A stretch of 64,000 bases of DNA from Pseudomonadota bacterium (GTDB lineage: Bacteria > Myxococcota_A > Polyangia > Haliangiales > Haliangiaceae). The stretch lies in assembly GCA_022360315.1 (NCBI GenBank), contig JAKSDA010000035.1, positions 1 through 64,000 on the forward strand. Reading direction: 5' to 3'. The first letter of the stretch is position 1; the number at the start of each line of letters is the position of its first letter. The position numbers and the translations under genes are program-made. Below the pieces are notes generated by a model, which was given only the letters and a program-made list of their open reading frames with translations, did no database searches and was not told the origin of the DNA. Shown here in pieces: positions 8,473 through 18,524 of this stretch.

Positions 8473-8823
8473 ATGCAATACCTGATGCTGATCTATTCGA
8501 ACGAGACAGAGGATGAGGCCCGCCCGGACAGCGCCAAGCAAGAGATCTGGAACGGCTACATGGCCTTTACCAAAAACGTGCGCGAAGCCGGCGTCCTGGT
8601 CGATGGCAACCCGCTGGAAAAGACCGCCCAGGCCACGACGGTGCGATTGCGCGACGGCAAGACGCTCACCACCGATGGACCGTTTGCCGAGACCAAAGAG
8701 CAGCTGGGAGGCTATTATCTGCTCGAGTGCGACAATCTCGATCAGGCCATCGAATACGCGTCGCAGATTCCGACTGCCGGCTACGGATCGATCGAAATCC
8801 GGCCAATCATGAAGATGGGTTGA
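8473..8823 (+). CDS. YCII-related DGPF-domain protein (116 aa)
   Basis: A small dimeric alpha/beta-barrel-like (YCII) protein. It begins MQYLMLIYSNE and contains the diagnostic TTDGPFAETKEQLGGYYLLE and a C-terminal GSIEIRPIMKMG. The ATG at 8473 is preferred over the in-frame ATG at 8455 because GGAGG is 6 bases upstream of it. The stop is 25 bases before the ECF sigma gene. DGPF proteins are the characteristic partners of ECF42-group sigma factors; their biochemical role is not settled, and signal sensing or partner binding is a reasonable guess. Confidence 0.95.
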   Translation: MQYLMLIYSNETEDEARPDSAKQEIWNGYMAFTKNVREAGVLVDGNPLEKTAQATTVRLRDGKTLTTDGPFAETKEQLGGYYLLECDNLDQAIEYASQIPTAGYGSIEIRPIMKMG

Positions 8824-8848
8824 GGTGTGCGTGGTGTAAAAACAGGGA

Positions 8849-10135
8849 GTGCAGACCCCCCAGCGAGCTGTCGAGCGCGTCTTCAACACCGAGTCGAGCA
8901 AAGTCCTGGCCTCCCTGATCCGGGTTGTCGGCGACTTTCAGTCGGCCGAGGACGCCATGCACGATGCCTTTGTCGCAGCGCTTCGGCGCTGGCCCGACGA
9001 GGGCGTACCCAAAAATCCCGGCGCCTGGATCATGACGACAGCTCGGCGCAAGGCCATCGACCGTCTGCGCCGGCAGAAGTCGGCCCGGGACAAAGAACCG
9101 GTGCTGGCCATGCTGACCGAGATCGACCGGGAAGAAAGCCGCGCGATCGAAGAGGAACGGCTGGACACCGACGAGACGACCGACGTCATGCCCGACGATC
9201 GCCTGCGCCTCATCTTCACCTGTTGCCACCCCGCCCTGGCCACCGAGGCCCAGGTCGCGCTGACCTTGCGCACCCTGGGTGGTCTTACCACGGCCGAAAT
9301 CGCACACGCATTCCTGGTCCCCGAGACCACCATGGCGCAGCGTCTGGTCCGCGCCAAACGCAAGATTCGCCGGGCCGGCATCCCCTATCGGGTGCCCCCG
9401 CCCGAGCTCTTGCCAGCCCGCCAGGCCTCGGTCCTGGCCGTGGTGTATCTGGTCTTCAACGAGGGCTACGCGGCCACTGGAGGCGGCGATCTCATCCGTC
9501 CCGAGCTCTGTCGCGAAGCCATTCGCCTCGGCCGTTTGCTGGTCGAGTTGATGCACGACGAGGGCGAGGTCCTGGGACTGCTCGCACTCATGCTACTACA
9601 CGACTCACGCCGCCGAGCTCGAACCGACACTCTCGGCAAACTGGTCCTGCTCGAACGTCAAGACCGGACCCTGTGGGACGCCGCGCAGATCGCCGAGGGC
9701 AAGACTCTGGTCGAACGCGCGCTGAGACTGGGCCGACCCGGCCCCTACCAGATCCAGGCCGCCATCGCCGCGGTGCACGCTGCGGCCGCGCGTGCCGACG
9801 ACACCGACTGGCCGCAGATCGCGGCGCTTTACCAGGAGCTTCTGCGCTCGGTCCCCACGCCGGTGGTCGCGCTCAATCGAGCAGTCGCCGTGGCCATGGC
9901 CGAGGGGCCCGAAGCCGGGCTCGAGTTGTTGACAGAACTGGACAGGCAGGGCGTCCTGTCCAGCTACTATCTATTTCACGCGGCACGCGCCGACCTTTTG
10001 CGCCGAATCGGGCGCAACCGAGAGGCGGTCGAGTGCTATCGCATGGCCCTACAATTGACCGAAAATGAGACAGCTCGAGATTTTCTCGAAGGCCGCCTGG
10101 TCGAAGTGACCGGCGCTGCCGAGCCCAACACCTGA
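8849..10135 (+). CDS. ECF42-group RNA polymerase sigma factor with TPR-like C-terminal domain (428 aa)
   Basis: Region sigma-2 is at residues ~10-75 ([38 protein letters not shown]). Sigma-4 is at ~125-185, with the ECF42-like FTCCHPAL and [20 protein letters not shown] recognition segment. A ~240-residue C-terminal TPR-like/DUF6596 extension follows ([40 protein letters not shown]). The extension is typical of the ECF42 group, which has no anti-sigma factor and is encoded with DGPF proteins. The start is GTG at 8849 with GGGAG practically touching it, so the exact start is uncertain. The target promoter and signal are unknown. Confidence 0.95.
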   Translation: MQTPQRAVERVFNTESSKVLASLIRVVGDFQSAEDAMHDAFVAALRRWPDEGVPKNPGAWIMTTARRKAIDRLRRQKSARDKEPVLAMLTEIDREESRAIEEERLDTDETTDVMPDDRLRLIFTCCHPALATEAQVALTLRTLGGLTTAEIAHAFLVPETTMAQRLVRAKRKIRRAGIPYRVPPPELLPARQASVLAVVYLVFNEGYAATGGGDLIRPELCREAIRLGRLLVELMHDEGEVLGLLALMLLHDSRRRARTDTLGKLVLLERQDRTLWDAAQIAEGKTLVERALRLGRPGPYQIQAAIAAVHAAAARADDTDWPQIAALYQELLRSVPTPVVALNRAVAVAMAEGPEAGLELLTELDRQGVLSSYYLFHAARADLLRRIGRNREAVECYRMALQLTENETARDFLEGRLVEVTGAAEPNT

Positions 10136-10297
10136 TGTGCTCCGGGTTAGGTTTCAAGTGCACGTGTCGGTGGTTTTGGCGCAGAATGCTGCATGCATCT
10201 ATGGCACCCTGCTACAGGTGCACCCAGCTCAGTATCGATCTCGGCCACATGGACTTGCGCAAAGCCCTGGTACACGGTTTGCTGTAGCGGCGGGGAC

Positions 10298-11188
10298 ATG
10301 ATGAGCGTCGAGAATTCCAACTACAGCGCAGATGGCGCGGGTCTCAGCGAGGCCCTGCTCATGCGGGTCTTGGCGCAAGACTGGCGACTGCTCTTTCCCT
10401 GGCGCCACCGCCACGGCGAACAGATCCGCCACTTGCTGCAGGTGCAGGAGGGGGGATATAGCGACGCCCGCGCGGCGTTTGGACTGATCGGAGCCGAACA
10501 GGCGTCCGATTGGTTGTATCGCGATTTTTATCTCGAAACGCCTCCTCTGCACTCGGGCGTGGATCGGGCGATTGGCAAGCTCCGCCGGGGCAATCCCGCA
10601 GAGCTGGTCGGAGTCCTTCGCGACGAGGGACGTCCAGACCATACATTCCGACGAATCTGGTACGAAATCTCGACCCTGGTGGGTCGTGTGATCGACACAG
10701 TGGTCCTGGACCGCGAGGGTGTCACCGTGGTCGGCGAATTCGAGGTCATGCCGCGGCCCTCGCCGAGGCCGCAGAGGGTGCTCAACGAGTCGCGCATTGC
10801 CACCATGATGCGCCGGGCGCTCACCGAGCCGCTCGGCGTCGAGGCTCATCGGCAAAATCTACTGCGCACACTCGGCAAGTGGTGCAACAACTCTCTGGTC
10901 GATGCTCATGCCGACCACAGCCTCGCCCTGCTCATGCACCATCTCGAGCTCACACCGCATCGACCCATTCGCTGGAGCGAACTCGGGCCCCAGGAGCGCG
11001 GCGCCATCGGTCGCGAACTGCAGACCTTGCAACGGGTGATCAGCAGTCCGCCAGCGTTTCTCGACTATCTCCGTGCCGGCCTGCAATCTCCCTGGCGCCA
11101 GCGGCGATTTCTCTGCTACCGCCTGTTGCGTCTCGACGGCCATATCGGCGCCGACACCCATCCCGACGACCTCGCCGTGTGTCTGTGA
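10298..11188 (+). CDS. Hypothetical protein (about 296 aa)
   Basis: No family recognised. The most likely start is the ATG pair at 10298/10301 after GGCGGGG; the frame stays open 105 bases further upstream but that part reads as non-coding. The protein is soluble, rich in Arg and Leu, with no signal peptide or membrane helix. It contains a possible beta-hairpin region (TVVLDREGVTVVGEFEVMPR) and a helical C-terminal half (LGKWCNNSLVDAHADHSLAL). It follows the ECF42 sigma factor in the same direction with a ~160-base gap, so co-transcription is possible but not shown. It converges on enolase. Confidence 0.6.
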   Translation: MMSVENSNYSADGAGLSEALLMRVLAQDWRLLFPWRHRHGEQIRHLLQVQEGGYSDARAAFGLIGAEQASDWLYRDFYLETPPLHSGVDRAIGKLRRGNPAELVGVLRDEGRPDHTFRRIWYEISTLVGRVIDTVVLDREGVTVVGEFEVMPRPSPRPQRVLNESRIATMMRRALTEPLGVEAHRQNLLRTLGKWCNNSLVDAHADHSLALLMHHLELTPHRPIRWSELGPQERGAIGRELQTLQRVISSPPAFLDYLRAGLQSPWRQRRFLCYRLLRLDGHIGADTHPDDLAVCL

Positions 11189-11249
11189 TGACCGACCCGG
11201 GCCGGCCGCCCTGCCGCGATAGTGTTGTGCGATGATGTCGGCGACGATG

Positions 11250-12542
<1,293 letters not shown>

Positions 12543-14204
12543 CTAGCCGCTGCGCATCATCTGCTTCAAGGCATCGCTGTCACCGGCTGTCTGCATGGCG
12601 GTGTCGGGAGTGATCGAACGCCGGCGCACCAGATCGGCCAGCGTGCGTTCGAGCGGCACCATTCCGGCGTCGCGGCCGGTGACGATCTGACTGGGAATCT
12701 GATGGACCTTATCGTCGCGGATCTGGTGGGCGATGGCGGGGGTCACGACCATCTTTTCAAACGCCGGAACCCGGCCGGGCGGCTGTGTCGAGGGCAGCAA
12801 GAACTGGGTGAGTACCGAGCAGAGGACGATGGACAGCTGGAGTCGAATCTGGCGCTGCTGATTTTCGGGAAACACATCGATAATGCGGTCGATGGCCACG
12901 CTGGCGCTGCTCGAATGCATGGTCGAGAGGACCAGATGACCGGTTTCGGCTGCGGTGAGCGCAGCCGCGATGGTTTCGCGATCGCGCATTTCGCCGACCA
13001 GGATCACGTCGGGGGCCTCGCGCAGAGCGGCGCGCAATCCGGTGGCAAAACTGTCCACGTGGGCGCCCAGTTCGCGCTGGTGGATCAGTGCTCGCCGGCT
13101 CTGGTACTGATACTCGATCGGGTCTTCGATGGCGATGATGTGACAGGGCCTGGTCTGATTGAGGTGTTCGACCAGCGCGACCAGAGTGGTCGATTTGCCC
13201 GAGCCGGTGGGACCGCAGACCAGGACCAGACCGTGGGGATAGCTGACCAGGTCGTGCAGGTGGTCGGGCAGAGCGAGCTGGGCGAGGGTGGGAGTATCGC
13301 GCTGGATCGGGCGCAATGCCGCGGCAAGGCCGTTTTGCTGGCGAAATACATTGACCCGAAAGCGCTGGCCGCTGCGCGGCTCGATCGCGATATCGATACT
13401 GCCGGTGCGAGCCAGCTCGGCCATTCCGCGCTCGCCGGCAACCGCGCTGACCAGTGCCAGAATGTCGTCATCGCCGGCCAGCGAGCTGTCTCGAGGGTAC
13501 TCGAGGGGGATGAATTTTCCGGCGATGCGCATGCGCGGAGTCTGGCCCGATGACACGATGACATCGGAGGCGCCCTCGTACTCGGCGCGGTCTAGGAGCG
13601 GCCGAAACACCGCGGGCACGGCCTGGGAGCGCCCTTTGCCGGCCGAGGGCCAGAGCCGACCGGCACCGTTCCGGACCGACTCGAAGCGGCCGGAGTCGCG
13701 TTCTCCGTGCCAGTCTGTCACTTCGGCGTGCGCCACGTCGGCTCGGGCAGGTTGGTGGATTGCGGGGCCATGGCCGGCGATCTGATCCGATTGCTCGCCG
13801 CTGGTGGGCAAGGCCAGCTCGCTGGGTTGCGGTCCACAATGGAGCTCGGCGTCCTTTTGCGTCTGCTCGTGCTCATGCCCCGGCCCGGCGCTTGCCGGAT
13901 GGGGTTTGGACCGGAAGGTCAGGCGCACTCCATGCCCGTGGATTTCGAGTTTTACGGCAAAGCTGGCTCCGTCCTCGGACTTATACCCGGTCTCGAGAGA
14001 ACCATTCTCATCCAGTTCTGCCCGTTTTTTGTCGTCGATGACCTCGTCGACAAAACGCGCGACCAGTTCGTGATTGAGCGCGGGCATGGATAACTGGCTG
14101 GCCTGGCCAGCTCGCCGCAAGATCGGCACCTGGCCCGATGACACCACCAGGAGATCGGCGGCCCGCACCCCCATGAGCCTCAGAAGTGAATCAACAGCTG
14201 CCAT
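12543..14204 (-). CDS. PilT-like twitching ATPase with duplicated N-terminal domain (553 aa)
   Basis: Residues ~195-553 are a PilT/GspE-family secretion ATPase: Walker A GPTGSGKSTT (331-340), IAIEDPIEYQYQSRRALIHQ (Asp box), Walker B DVILVGEMRD (399-408), and His box TAAETGHLVLSTMHS. Such ATPases depolymerise type IV pilin fibres or power related machines. The unusual part is residues 1-100, a second copy of the PilT N-terminal domain. Residues 14-33 (RAADLLVVSSGQVPILRRAG) align with 211-229 (GASDVIVSSGQTPRMRIAG). A ~95-residue low-complexity linker separates the two. Normal PilT is ~345-380 residues. It is followed after 9 bases by eno. Whether it works in pilus retraction or regulation is not clear from the sequence. 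Confidence 0.9.
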   Translation of the reverse strand: MAAVDSLLRLMGVRAADLLVVSSGQVPILRRAGQASQLSMPALNHELVARFVDEVIDDKKRAELDENGSLETGYKSEDGASFAVKLEIHGHGVRLTFRSKPHPASAGPGHEHEQTQKDAELHCGPQPSELALPTSGEQSDQIAGHGPAIHQPARADVAHAEVTDWHGERDSGRFESVRNGAGRLWPSAGKGRSQAVPAVFRPLLDRAEYEGASDVIVSSGQTPRMRIAGKFIPLEYPRDSSLAGDDDILALVSAVAGERGMAELARTGSIDIAIEPRSGQRFRVNVFRQQNGLAAALRPIQRDTPTLAQLALPDHLHDLVSYPHGLVLVCGPTGSGKSTTLVALVEHLNQTRPCHIIAIEDPIEYQYQSRRALIHQRELGAHVDSFATGLRAALREAPDVILVGEMRDRETIAAALTAAETGHLVLSTMHSSSASVAIDRIIDVFPENQQRQIRLQLSIVLCSVLTQFLLPSTQPPGRVPAFEKMVVTPAIAHQIRDDKVHQIPSQIVTGRDAGMVPLERTLADLVRRRSITPDTAMQTAGDSDALKQMMRSG

Positions 14205-14325
14205 GGAGCCAGCTTAATGCATGGCCGGTGCCATGTTGTGCGGGACATGTTCGCAGCCCTACATGGCCTGGGCCCTCTTTCAGGCGCCTCGTGCCGCTGA
14301 ATGGACTGGCGGCGAGCAGATCTGG

Positions 14326-14925
14326 TTATCCCTGTTCTCGTGCAGACATTCGACTCTCGCCCGGCAGTTTGTCCCTGTCGATGTCGCGCAGGCGCGGGTT
14401 GTTGTGGTCGCGAGGTGACAGAATGGGGGCCCTGTGCGGCCAGGGGATGGCCAGATCCGGGTCGTCCCAGGCAATGCCGAGCTCGTCTGTGCCGTCGTAA
14501 TAGTTGGTCACGTAATAGATGAGAAGCACGTCGTCGTGGGCATAAAAGCCGTGCGCCACGCCGCGCGGGATATAAACCCCGCCGCCAGCAGTCACATCGA
14601 AACGCTCCACGCGGCGCTTTTGAGCTGGCCGGATATCGGCCAGAGCAACTGTCACGTGGCCGCGCAGAACCAACCACAGGTCGTCCTGCCTGAGGTGATA
14701 GTGCATTCCACGCAGTACATTGGGCCGGCTGACGCTGGCATTTCCCTGCACGAACGCCGGTGCGCCGGCAAACCAGCTCTGCCGAAATGTCTCGCAAAAA
14801 CTGCCCCGATCGTCGGCAATGGTGTCCAGAACCCGCAGCTCGACATCGGGAATGGCACTCGAAAAGCGGCCCGACAGCGGGTCCGTTACACCGGCGTTGC
14901 CCTTGCTGGGGAAATGATCGATCAT
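14326..14925 (-). CDS. RmlC-like dTDP-4-dehydrorhamnose 3,5-epimerase family protein (199 aa)
   Basis: A cupin of the RmlC family. It has VELRVLDTIADDRGSFCETF, NVLRGMHYHLRQDD with the catalytic His, VALADIRPAQKRRVERFDV, GVYIPRGVAHGFYAHDD, YYDGTDELGIAWDDPDLAIP (catalytic Asp) and WPHRAPILSPRD. RmlC epimerises C3 and C5 of dTDP-4-keto-6-deoxyglucose. Its start codon overlaps the stop of the glycosyltransferase by 4 bases (ATGA), so the two are translationally coupled. This suggests it makes or tailors the 6-deoxy sugar donor used on the carotenoid; that is inference. Around the substrate site the usual Gln-x-Lys-Leu after the HY motif reads Gln-Asp-Asp-Leu, so substrate use may differ. Confidence 0.88.
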   Translation of the reverse strand: MIDHFPSKGNAGVTDPLSGRFSSAIPDVELRVLDTIADDRGSFCETFRQSWFAGAPAFVQGNASVSRPNVLRGMHYHLRQDDLWLVLRGHVTVALADIRPAQKRRVERFDVTAGGGVYIPRGVAHGFYAHDDVLLIYYVTNYYDGTDELGIAWDDPDLAIPWPHRAPILSPRDHNNPRLRDIDRDKLPGESRMSAREQG

Positions 14926-16220
14926 GACACTGTTTCCGAAACACGCTGGTAGGATGGGCCCCCGGCCTGCCGCGGTAGCTTCGTGTCGTCTCGACGAGAT
15001 GGGTCGGGATGAACCATGCTGGCGATGAAGCGCGAAAAAATAGCCGCCGAGTCCCAGCGTTCGAACTCTTCGGCCACCCGCCGGGCGCTCTCGAAATAGT
15101 CGTCCGTGTCCAGTATGGCGCGCACACTGGCCCGCACCGCGTCGGCGCGCAAGCCCTGGGCCCTGAGCCGGATACCGGCACCGCGCTCTTCGATCGCGGT
15201 CATGGCCAGGTGCTGGTCCAGGTTGGACGCGATGCCCAAAACCGGCGTTGCGGCTCGCAACGCCTGGTACCCTGTCGTGCTGCCGCCATTGGAAATGACC
15301 AGCGATGCTCGCTCGCTGGCCAGGTGGCCGGGCACAAACTCGGCCGCCTGGACAGTTTCGGGCAGGCTGCCGAGATCAGTCCGACCCGCCGTGGCCACCG
15401 CAACCGATACCGGCAGTTCGGCCAGTGCCTCCAGTACCACGGACAGAGCCGAAACATTGCCCGATGAGCCCATGGTGACGTAGACCCGCGGCCTTGCCTC
15501 CCGACCGTTTGCGCTGTTTTCGCTCCACTGGCTCCACCACCGGGGTAGCGGCACATCCGGCGACCAAAGGACCGGTCCGATGTAGCGATGTGAGTCGGGC
15601 AAATCCTCGATCGGCGCCAGCGCCGGGACATCCGGATAAAGAGTGTGATCGCCGTGAGTGAGTACCTCGAGCAAACTGCCCAGTTTTGTCAAGCCGAATT
15701 CTTTGCGCAACGCATTGATCGGCCGGGCAAAATGCTCAAATACCTTGGGTATGGCAATGGGGAAATAACGCGTTGCCATCTCCTCGCCGACCACGTTGAT
15801 AATGGGATGATCGGGCAGCGGAAACGAGTCGCGCACCGCGTGTGGACTCCAGTACGCGTTGATCAGAGTGGCCAGTGAAACTCCGCATGCAGCCGCACTC
15901 ACCGACAGCGACAGGCGAAAGTCACCAACGATCAGATCGGGCTTGATGGCCTCGATGAGCGCGATCTCCTGGCGAATGTATTTGCGCAGGGTCCGCTTGT
16001 CGTACAGGCGCTTGCCCCGGGCCAGCGCTTTGTGCACAACCTCGCGATCGACTGTATGGATCGTGTGACGGTTGAATTCATTGGGCTTGAACACCAGCTC
16101 GTCAAAATAACGACAGGCAAAATGGATCTCGTGCTGACTCGGCTTCAAGCTGCGAGCCAGGACGACCAGGCGGACCACCTGGGCCAGAGTGACATCTTCA
16201 GAAACGAATAGAATGCGCAT
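14922..16220 (-). CDS. CrtX/MGT-like glycosyltransferase (432 aa)
   Basis: A GT-B family 1 glycosyltransferase. The N-terminal acceptor domain starts MRILFVSEDVTLAQVVRLVV. The donor domain contains PRVYVTMGSSGNVSALSVVL and ending motif SNGGSTTGYQALRAATPVLG, then ASNLDQHLAMTAIEERGAGI. The relatives are macrolide and zeaxanthin glycosyltransferases (CrtX). Its position at the end of a crt operon and its coupling to an RmlC-like gene suggest that it transfers a sugar to a hydroxylated carotenoid. The acceptor and the sugar are inference. The usual HGG of this family's donor site reads SNGGST here. The gene follows the lipoprotein by 60 bases. Confidence 0.85.
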   Translation of the reverse strand: MRILFVSEDVTLAQVVRLVVLARSLKPSQHEIHFACRYFDELVFKPNEFNRHTIHTVDREVVHKALARGKRLYDKRTLRKYIRQEIALIEAIKPDLIVGDFRLSLSVSAAACGVSLATLINAYWSPHAVRDSFPLPDHPIINVVGEEMATRYFPIAIPKVFEHFARPINALRKEFGLTKLGSLLEVLTHGDHTLYPDVPALAPIEDLPDSHRYIGPVLWSPDVPLPRWWSQWSENSANGREARPRVYVTMGSSGNVSALSVVLEALAELPVSVAVATAGRTDLGSLPETVQAAEFVPGHLASERASLVISNGGSTTGYQALRAATPVLGIASNLDQHLAMTAIEERGAGIRLRAQGLRADAVRASVRAILDTDDYFESARRVAEEFERWDSAAIFSRFIASMVHPDPSRRDDTKLPRQAGGPSYQRVSETVS

Positions 16221-16280
16221 GATCGGCCTTTTCGAACCGCGGTCAGCCAGGTTGAGACAATGACTGGCGATTGATGACGA

Positions 16281-16901
16281 TTACTCGGCGAGCGGTAAGA
16301 ACACTTTGGTACGCCAGCCGGACGAATCGGGTTGCACGATCGGATTGGTCAGGAATACTTCCCACGGAGCACCCGATGCTCGCCGGCCAGCTCGCTCGGC
16401 CCACTGGCGCAGCGCCTCGTGGGCCAGCGGCAGTTCTCGATAGTGCCCGACGTGAAGCGTGGCAATGGCCGGTCCGGCGGGCAGCGCAGTCGATTCGATG
16501 TCGTCACTGCCCGGACCGGGCTTGACCACGGGGATACCGGCCGCAAAGTCGATGCGCTGCTCGCTGCGCTCGTAGTAGCGCACAAACGGCGGGCCGGCCA
16601 GTTCGAGCCCGCTCGCCACCGCGTGGCCAATGAGGCGTGGAATCGCCCCACTCAGCTCTGTTTCCAGCTCGGTCGGCGCACTCTGGCCGCGAATGACCAG
16701 GGCCGGTTGCTCGGTGAGGAGCAACTCCTCGACCTGGTAGGCACTGCCGGCCAACGCCGGCTCGACCGTGTCGTCGGGAGAGATGGCGGCCGGGCCAATC
16801 GGCGAATCCGGCGAAACCACAGCGTGCCCGCCGGGTTGGGCCGGGCCGCCGCACGAACCCAACGGCAATGCGATGAGGCAGAATATAGCAACACGCTGCA
16901 T
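16281..16901 (-). CDS. Lipoprotein with GyrI/SOUL-like effector-binding domain (206 aa)
   Basis: ATG at 16901 gives a clean lipoprotein signal (MQRVAIFCLIALPLGSC), with Cys17 as the lipidated residue; the frame is open further upstream but reads as noise. After a short Pro/Ser linker, residues ~50-205 form a GyrI-like (AraC effector-binding) domain: YQVEELLLTEQPALVIRGQS, GPPFVRYY, IDFAAGIPV, AGPAIATLHVGHYRELPLAH, and WEVFLTNPIVQPDSSGWRTK. These domains bind small hydrophobic ligands; the domain on a lipid anchor inside a carotenoid operon suggests pigment or precursor binding at the membrane (inference). It lies between the unassigned membrane protein (68 bases upstream) and the glycosyltransferase. 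Confidence 0.8.
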   Translation of the reverse strand: MQRVAIFCLIALPLGSCGGPAQPGGHAVVSPDSPIGPAAISPDDTVEPALAGSAYQVEELLLTEQPALVIRGQSAPTELETELSGAIPRLIGHAVASGLELAGPPFVRYYERSEQRIDFAAGIPVVKPGPGSDDIESTALPAGPAIATLHVGHYRELPLAHEALRQWAERAGRRASGAPWEVFLTNPIVQPDSSGWRTKVFLPLAE

Positions 16902-16969
16902 GGTTACTCTCGAAGTCGATGGTTGACAGTCAGGCAACTGTGCCGAGCGGGCCAGGGCCTCTTTTGCGG

Positions 16970-17536
16970 TCATAGATGCGCCAGGGTCTCGGCCACGCCG
17001 GGATAGCCGAGGAAATAACAACACCACCAGCCGAGCATCATGATGCCGTGGCCGACAAAGATGAACACGTGGCTCCACATCTCGACCCGGTCGGCATGGT
17101 CACTCACGTAGCGACGCCAGTGAAAGATCTCGTCGACCAGGCTGTAGACAAACGACAGCACAGTGAACACCATGGCCGGAATGACTGCGGCGCGACAACT
17201 GTAGGCGAGGCAGAGCAGAACGACGCTGCTGACCCCGCAAAAAATGGTGATGTGATGGACCAGTGCTTCGCCGCCGGCCAGAACCTCTTTGTACACCGTG
17301 CGGTGACCGATGGTATCGATCGCGATGGCAATGCTGAATACCGCTGCCCCGACCGGAACCAGCCACGCCTCGGGTGGAAAACTGGCTCCATTGACATGGC
17401 CGAGGAGCAGAAACCCTCCGGTCGAAACCACCAGACCGAACATGGTTCCCACCCACAGACAATAGATCCACCAGTCTCGACGGTTGAATTCGCCGATGCG
17501 GCCGACATAGGTGATGAATTCAGAGTGGAAGGACAT
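16970..17536 (-). CDS. Unassigned polytopic membrane protein in the carotenoid operon (188 aa)
   Basis: Starts MSFHSEFITYVGRIGEFNRR at 17536, overlapping the end of crtB by 17 bases. It has about five hydrophobic helices (residues ~22-45, 56-74, 90-107, 112-130, 150-172). Histidines and acids cluster at helix ends: AIDTIGHRTVYKEVLAGGEA, LVHHITIFCG, VDEIFHWRRYVSDHADR, EMWSHVFIFVGHG. This resembles the layout of membrane metal enzymes but does not match the His-box spacing of CrtZ hydroxylase or CrtW ketolase as I know them. Position between crtB and a CrtX-like transferase, in a cluster with no other oxygenase, makes carotenoid hydroxylation or another tailoring step the best guess. A structural or regulatory role cannot be excluded. 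Confidence 0.7.
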   Translation of the reverse strand: MSFHSEFITYVGRIGEFNRRDWWIYCLWVGTMFGLVVSTGGFLLLGHVNGASFPPEAWLVPVGAAVFSIAIAIDTIGHRTVYKEVLAGGEALVHHITIFCGVSSVVLLCLAYSCRAAVIPAMVFTVLSFVYSLVDEIFHWRRYVSDHADRVEMWSHVFIFVGHGIMMLGWWCCYFLGYPGVAETLAHL

Positions 17537-18524
17537 TTTCGGGAAACCTGATTTTGTGGGCGGGAATGGCCGTCTGTCGCCCTCCCAGCAGACGACGGCG
17601 AATGCGCCGCGGAATCTCGCCCAGCGACGCCAGCCCGGCCCGAGCCAGCAAGAGCAGCTTGACCCAGCCGGGCACGATGGCCCGGCCGCGGGTGACGTCG
17701 TATTGATTTCTGGCGATACGCGCGCCGATCGCCGAATAGATACAGCGAGCGGCGCGGACCGCGAAAGCGCAACGCCACGGCAGCGCGATGAGGCCGCGAT
17801 CACCCGAGGCGTAATAGCGGTCGGCCTCGGCAAGCAGCCAGCGCACAGCGCGCGCCATGGCCGGCCGAACCTCATCGGGAAATTCTTGGCCGATCTTTGT
17901 GGCCAGATTGCTGGCGCCATGATCGGATAACAGATCATCGGGCAGGTAGAGCCGGCCCAATGTCCAATCCTCCACCACGTCGCGGCAGATATTGGTCAGC
18001 TGCATGGCAATGCCCATATGCGCGGCGTTTTTCAGCGCGCTCTGGTCAGACAATCGCATGACGTGAGACATCATGAGTCCGACCGTGCCGGCGACGCGAA
18101 AGCAGTAGAGTAGCAATGTGTCCAGGCTGTCATAGAGCGTACCGCGGACATCCATTTCCATTCCGGCCAAGAGCTCTTCGGGGTACTCGCGGGGGATGCG
18201 GCATTGCTCGACCACGGCGGCAAACGCAGCCAGTGTGATATCCGACGGCTGCGAACCGCTATAGACCATGTCGAGTTCGGCACGAATACGGGCCAGAGCG
18301 GCCGGTTGCTCGCCCGGAGCGACCCCGTCCACCGCATCGTCGGCGCGCCGGCACCAGGTGTAGACCACCGCTGCATGGTCGCGACACGCGGGCGGAAATA
18401 CACGCGAGGCCAGGGCAAAGCTCTTCGAGTGTTCGGCGATGGTCGCGCGGCAGCGACGGATGGCCTCGCTGCGCCATGTCGCCCGCCCGGGCGCTGAAAT
18501 CGTCTGGTCATGCGATCCGGTCAC
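17520..18524 (-). CDS. crtB: Phytoene synthase (334 aa)
   Basis: Condenses two geranylgeranyl diphosphates to 15-cis-phytoene. The trans-isoprenyl squalene/phytoene synthase features are clear: HSKSFALASRVFPPACRDH, the first Asp motif in RRADDAVDG (62-66), GMEMDVRGTLYDSLDTLLLY with YCFRVAGTVGLMM, and the second Asp motif in NICRDVVEDWTLGRLYLPDD. The start is taken as GTG 18524, whose GTGA overlaps the crtI stop by 4 bases; the longer open frame upstream lies inside crtI. The 3' end overlaps the next membrane-protein gene by 17 bases, so the three are one translational unit. Confidence 0.97.
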   Translation of the reverse strand: MTGSHDQTISAPGRATWRSEAIRRCRATIAEHSKSFALASRVFPPACRDHAAVVYTWCRRADDAVDGVAPGEQPAALARIRAELDMVYSGSQPSDITLAAFAAVVEQCRIPREYPEELLAGMEMDVRGTLYDSLDTLLLYCFRVAGTVGLMMSHVMRLSDQSALKNAAHMGIAMQLTNICRDVVEDWTLGRLYLPDDLLSDHGASNLATKIGQEFPDEVRPAMARAVRWLLAEADRYYASGDRGLIALPWRCAFAVRAARCIYSAIGARIARNQYDVTRGRAIVPGWVKLLLLARAGLASLGEIPRRIRRRLLGGRQTAIPAHKIRFPENVLPL

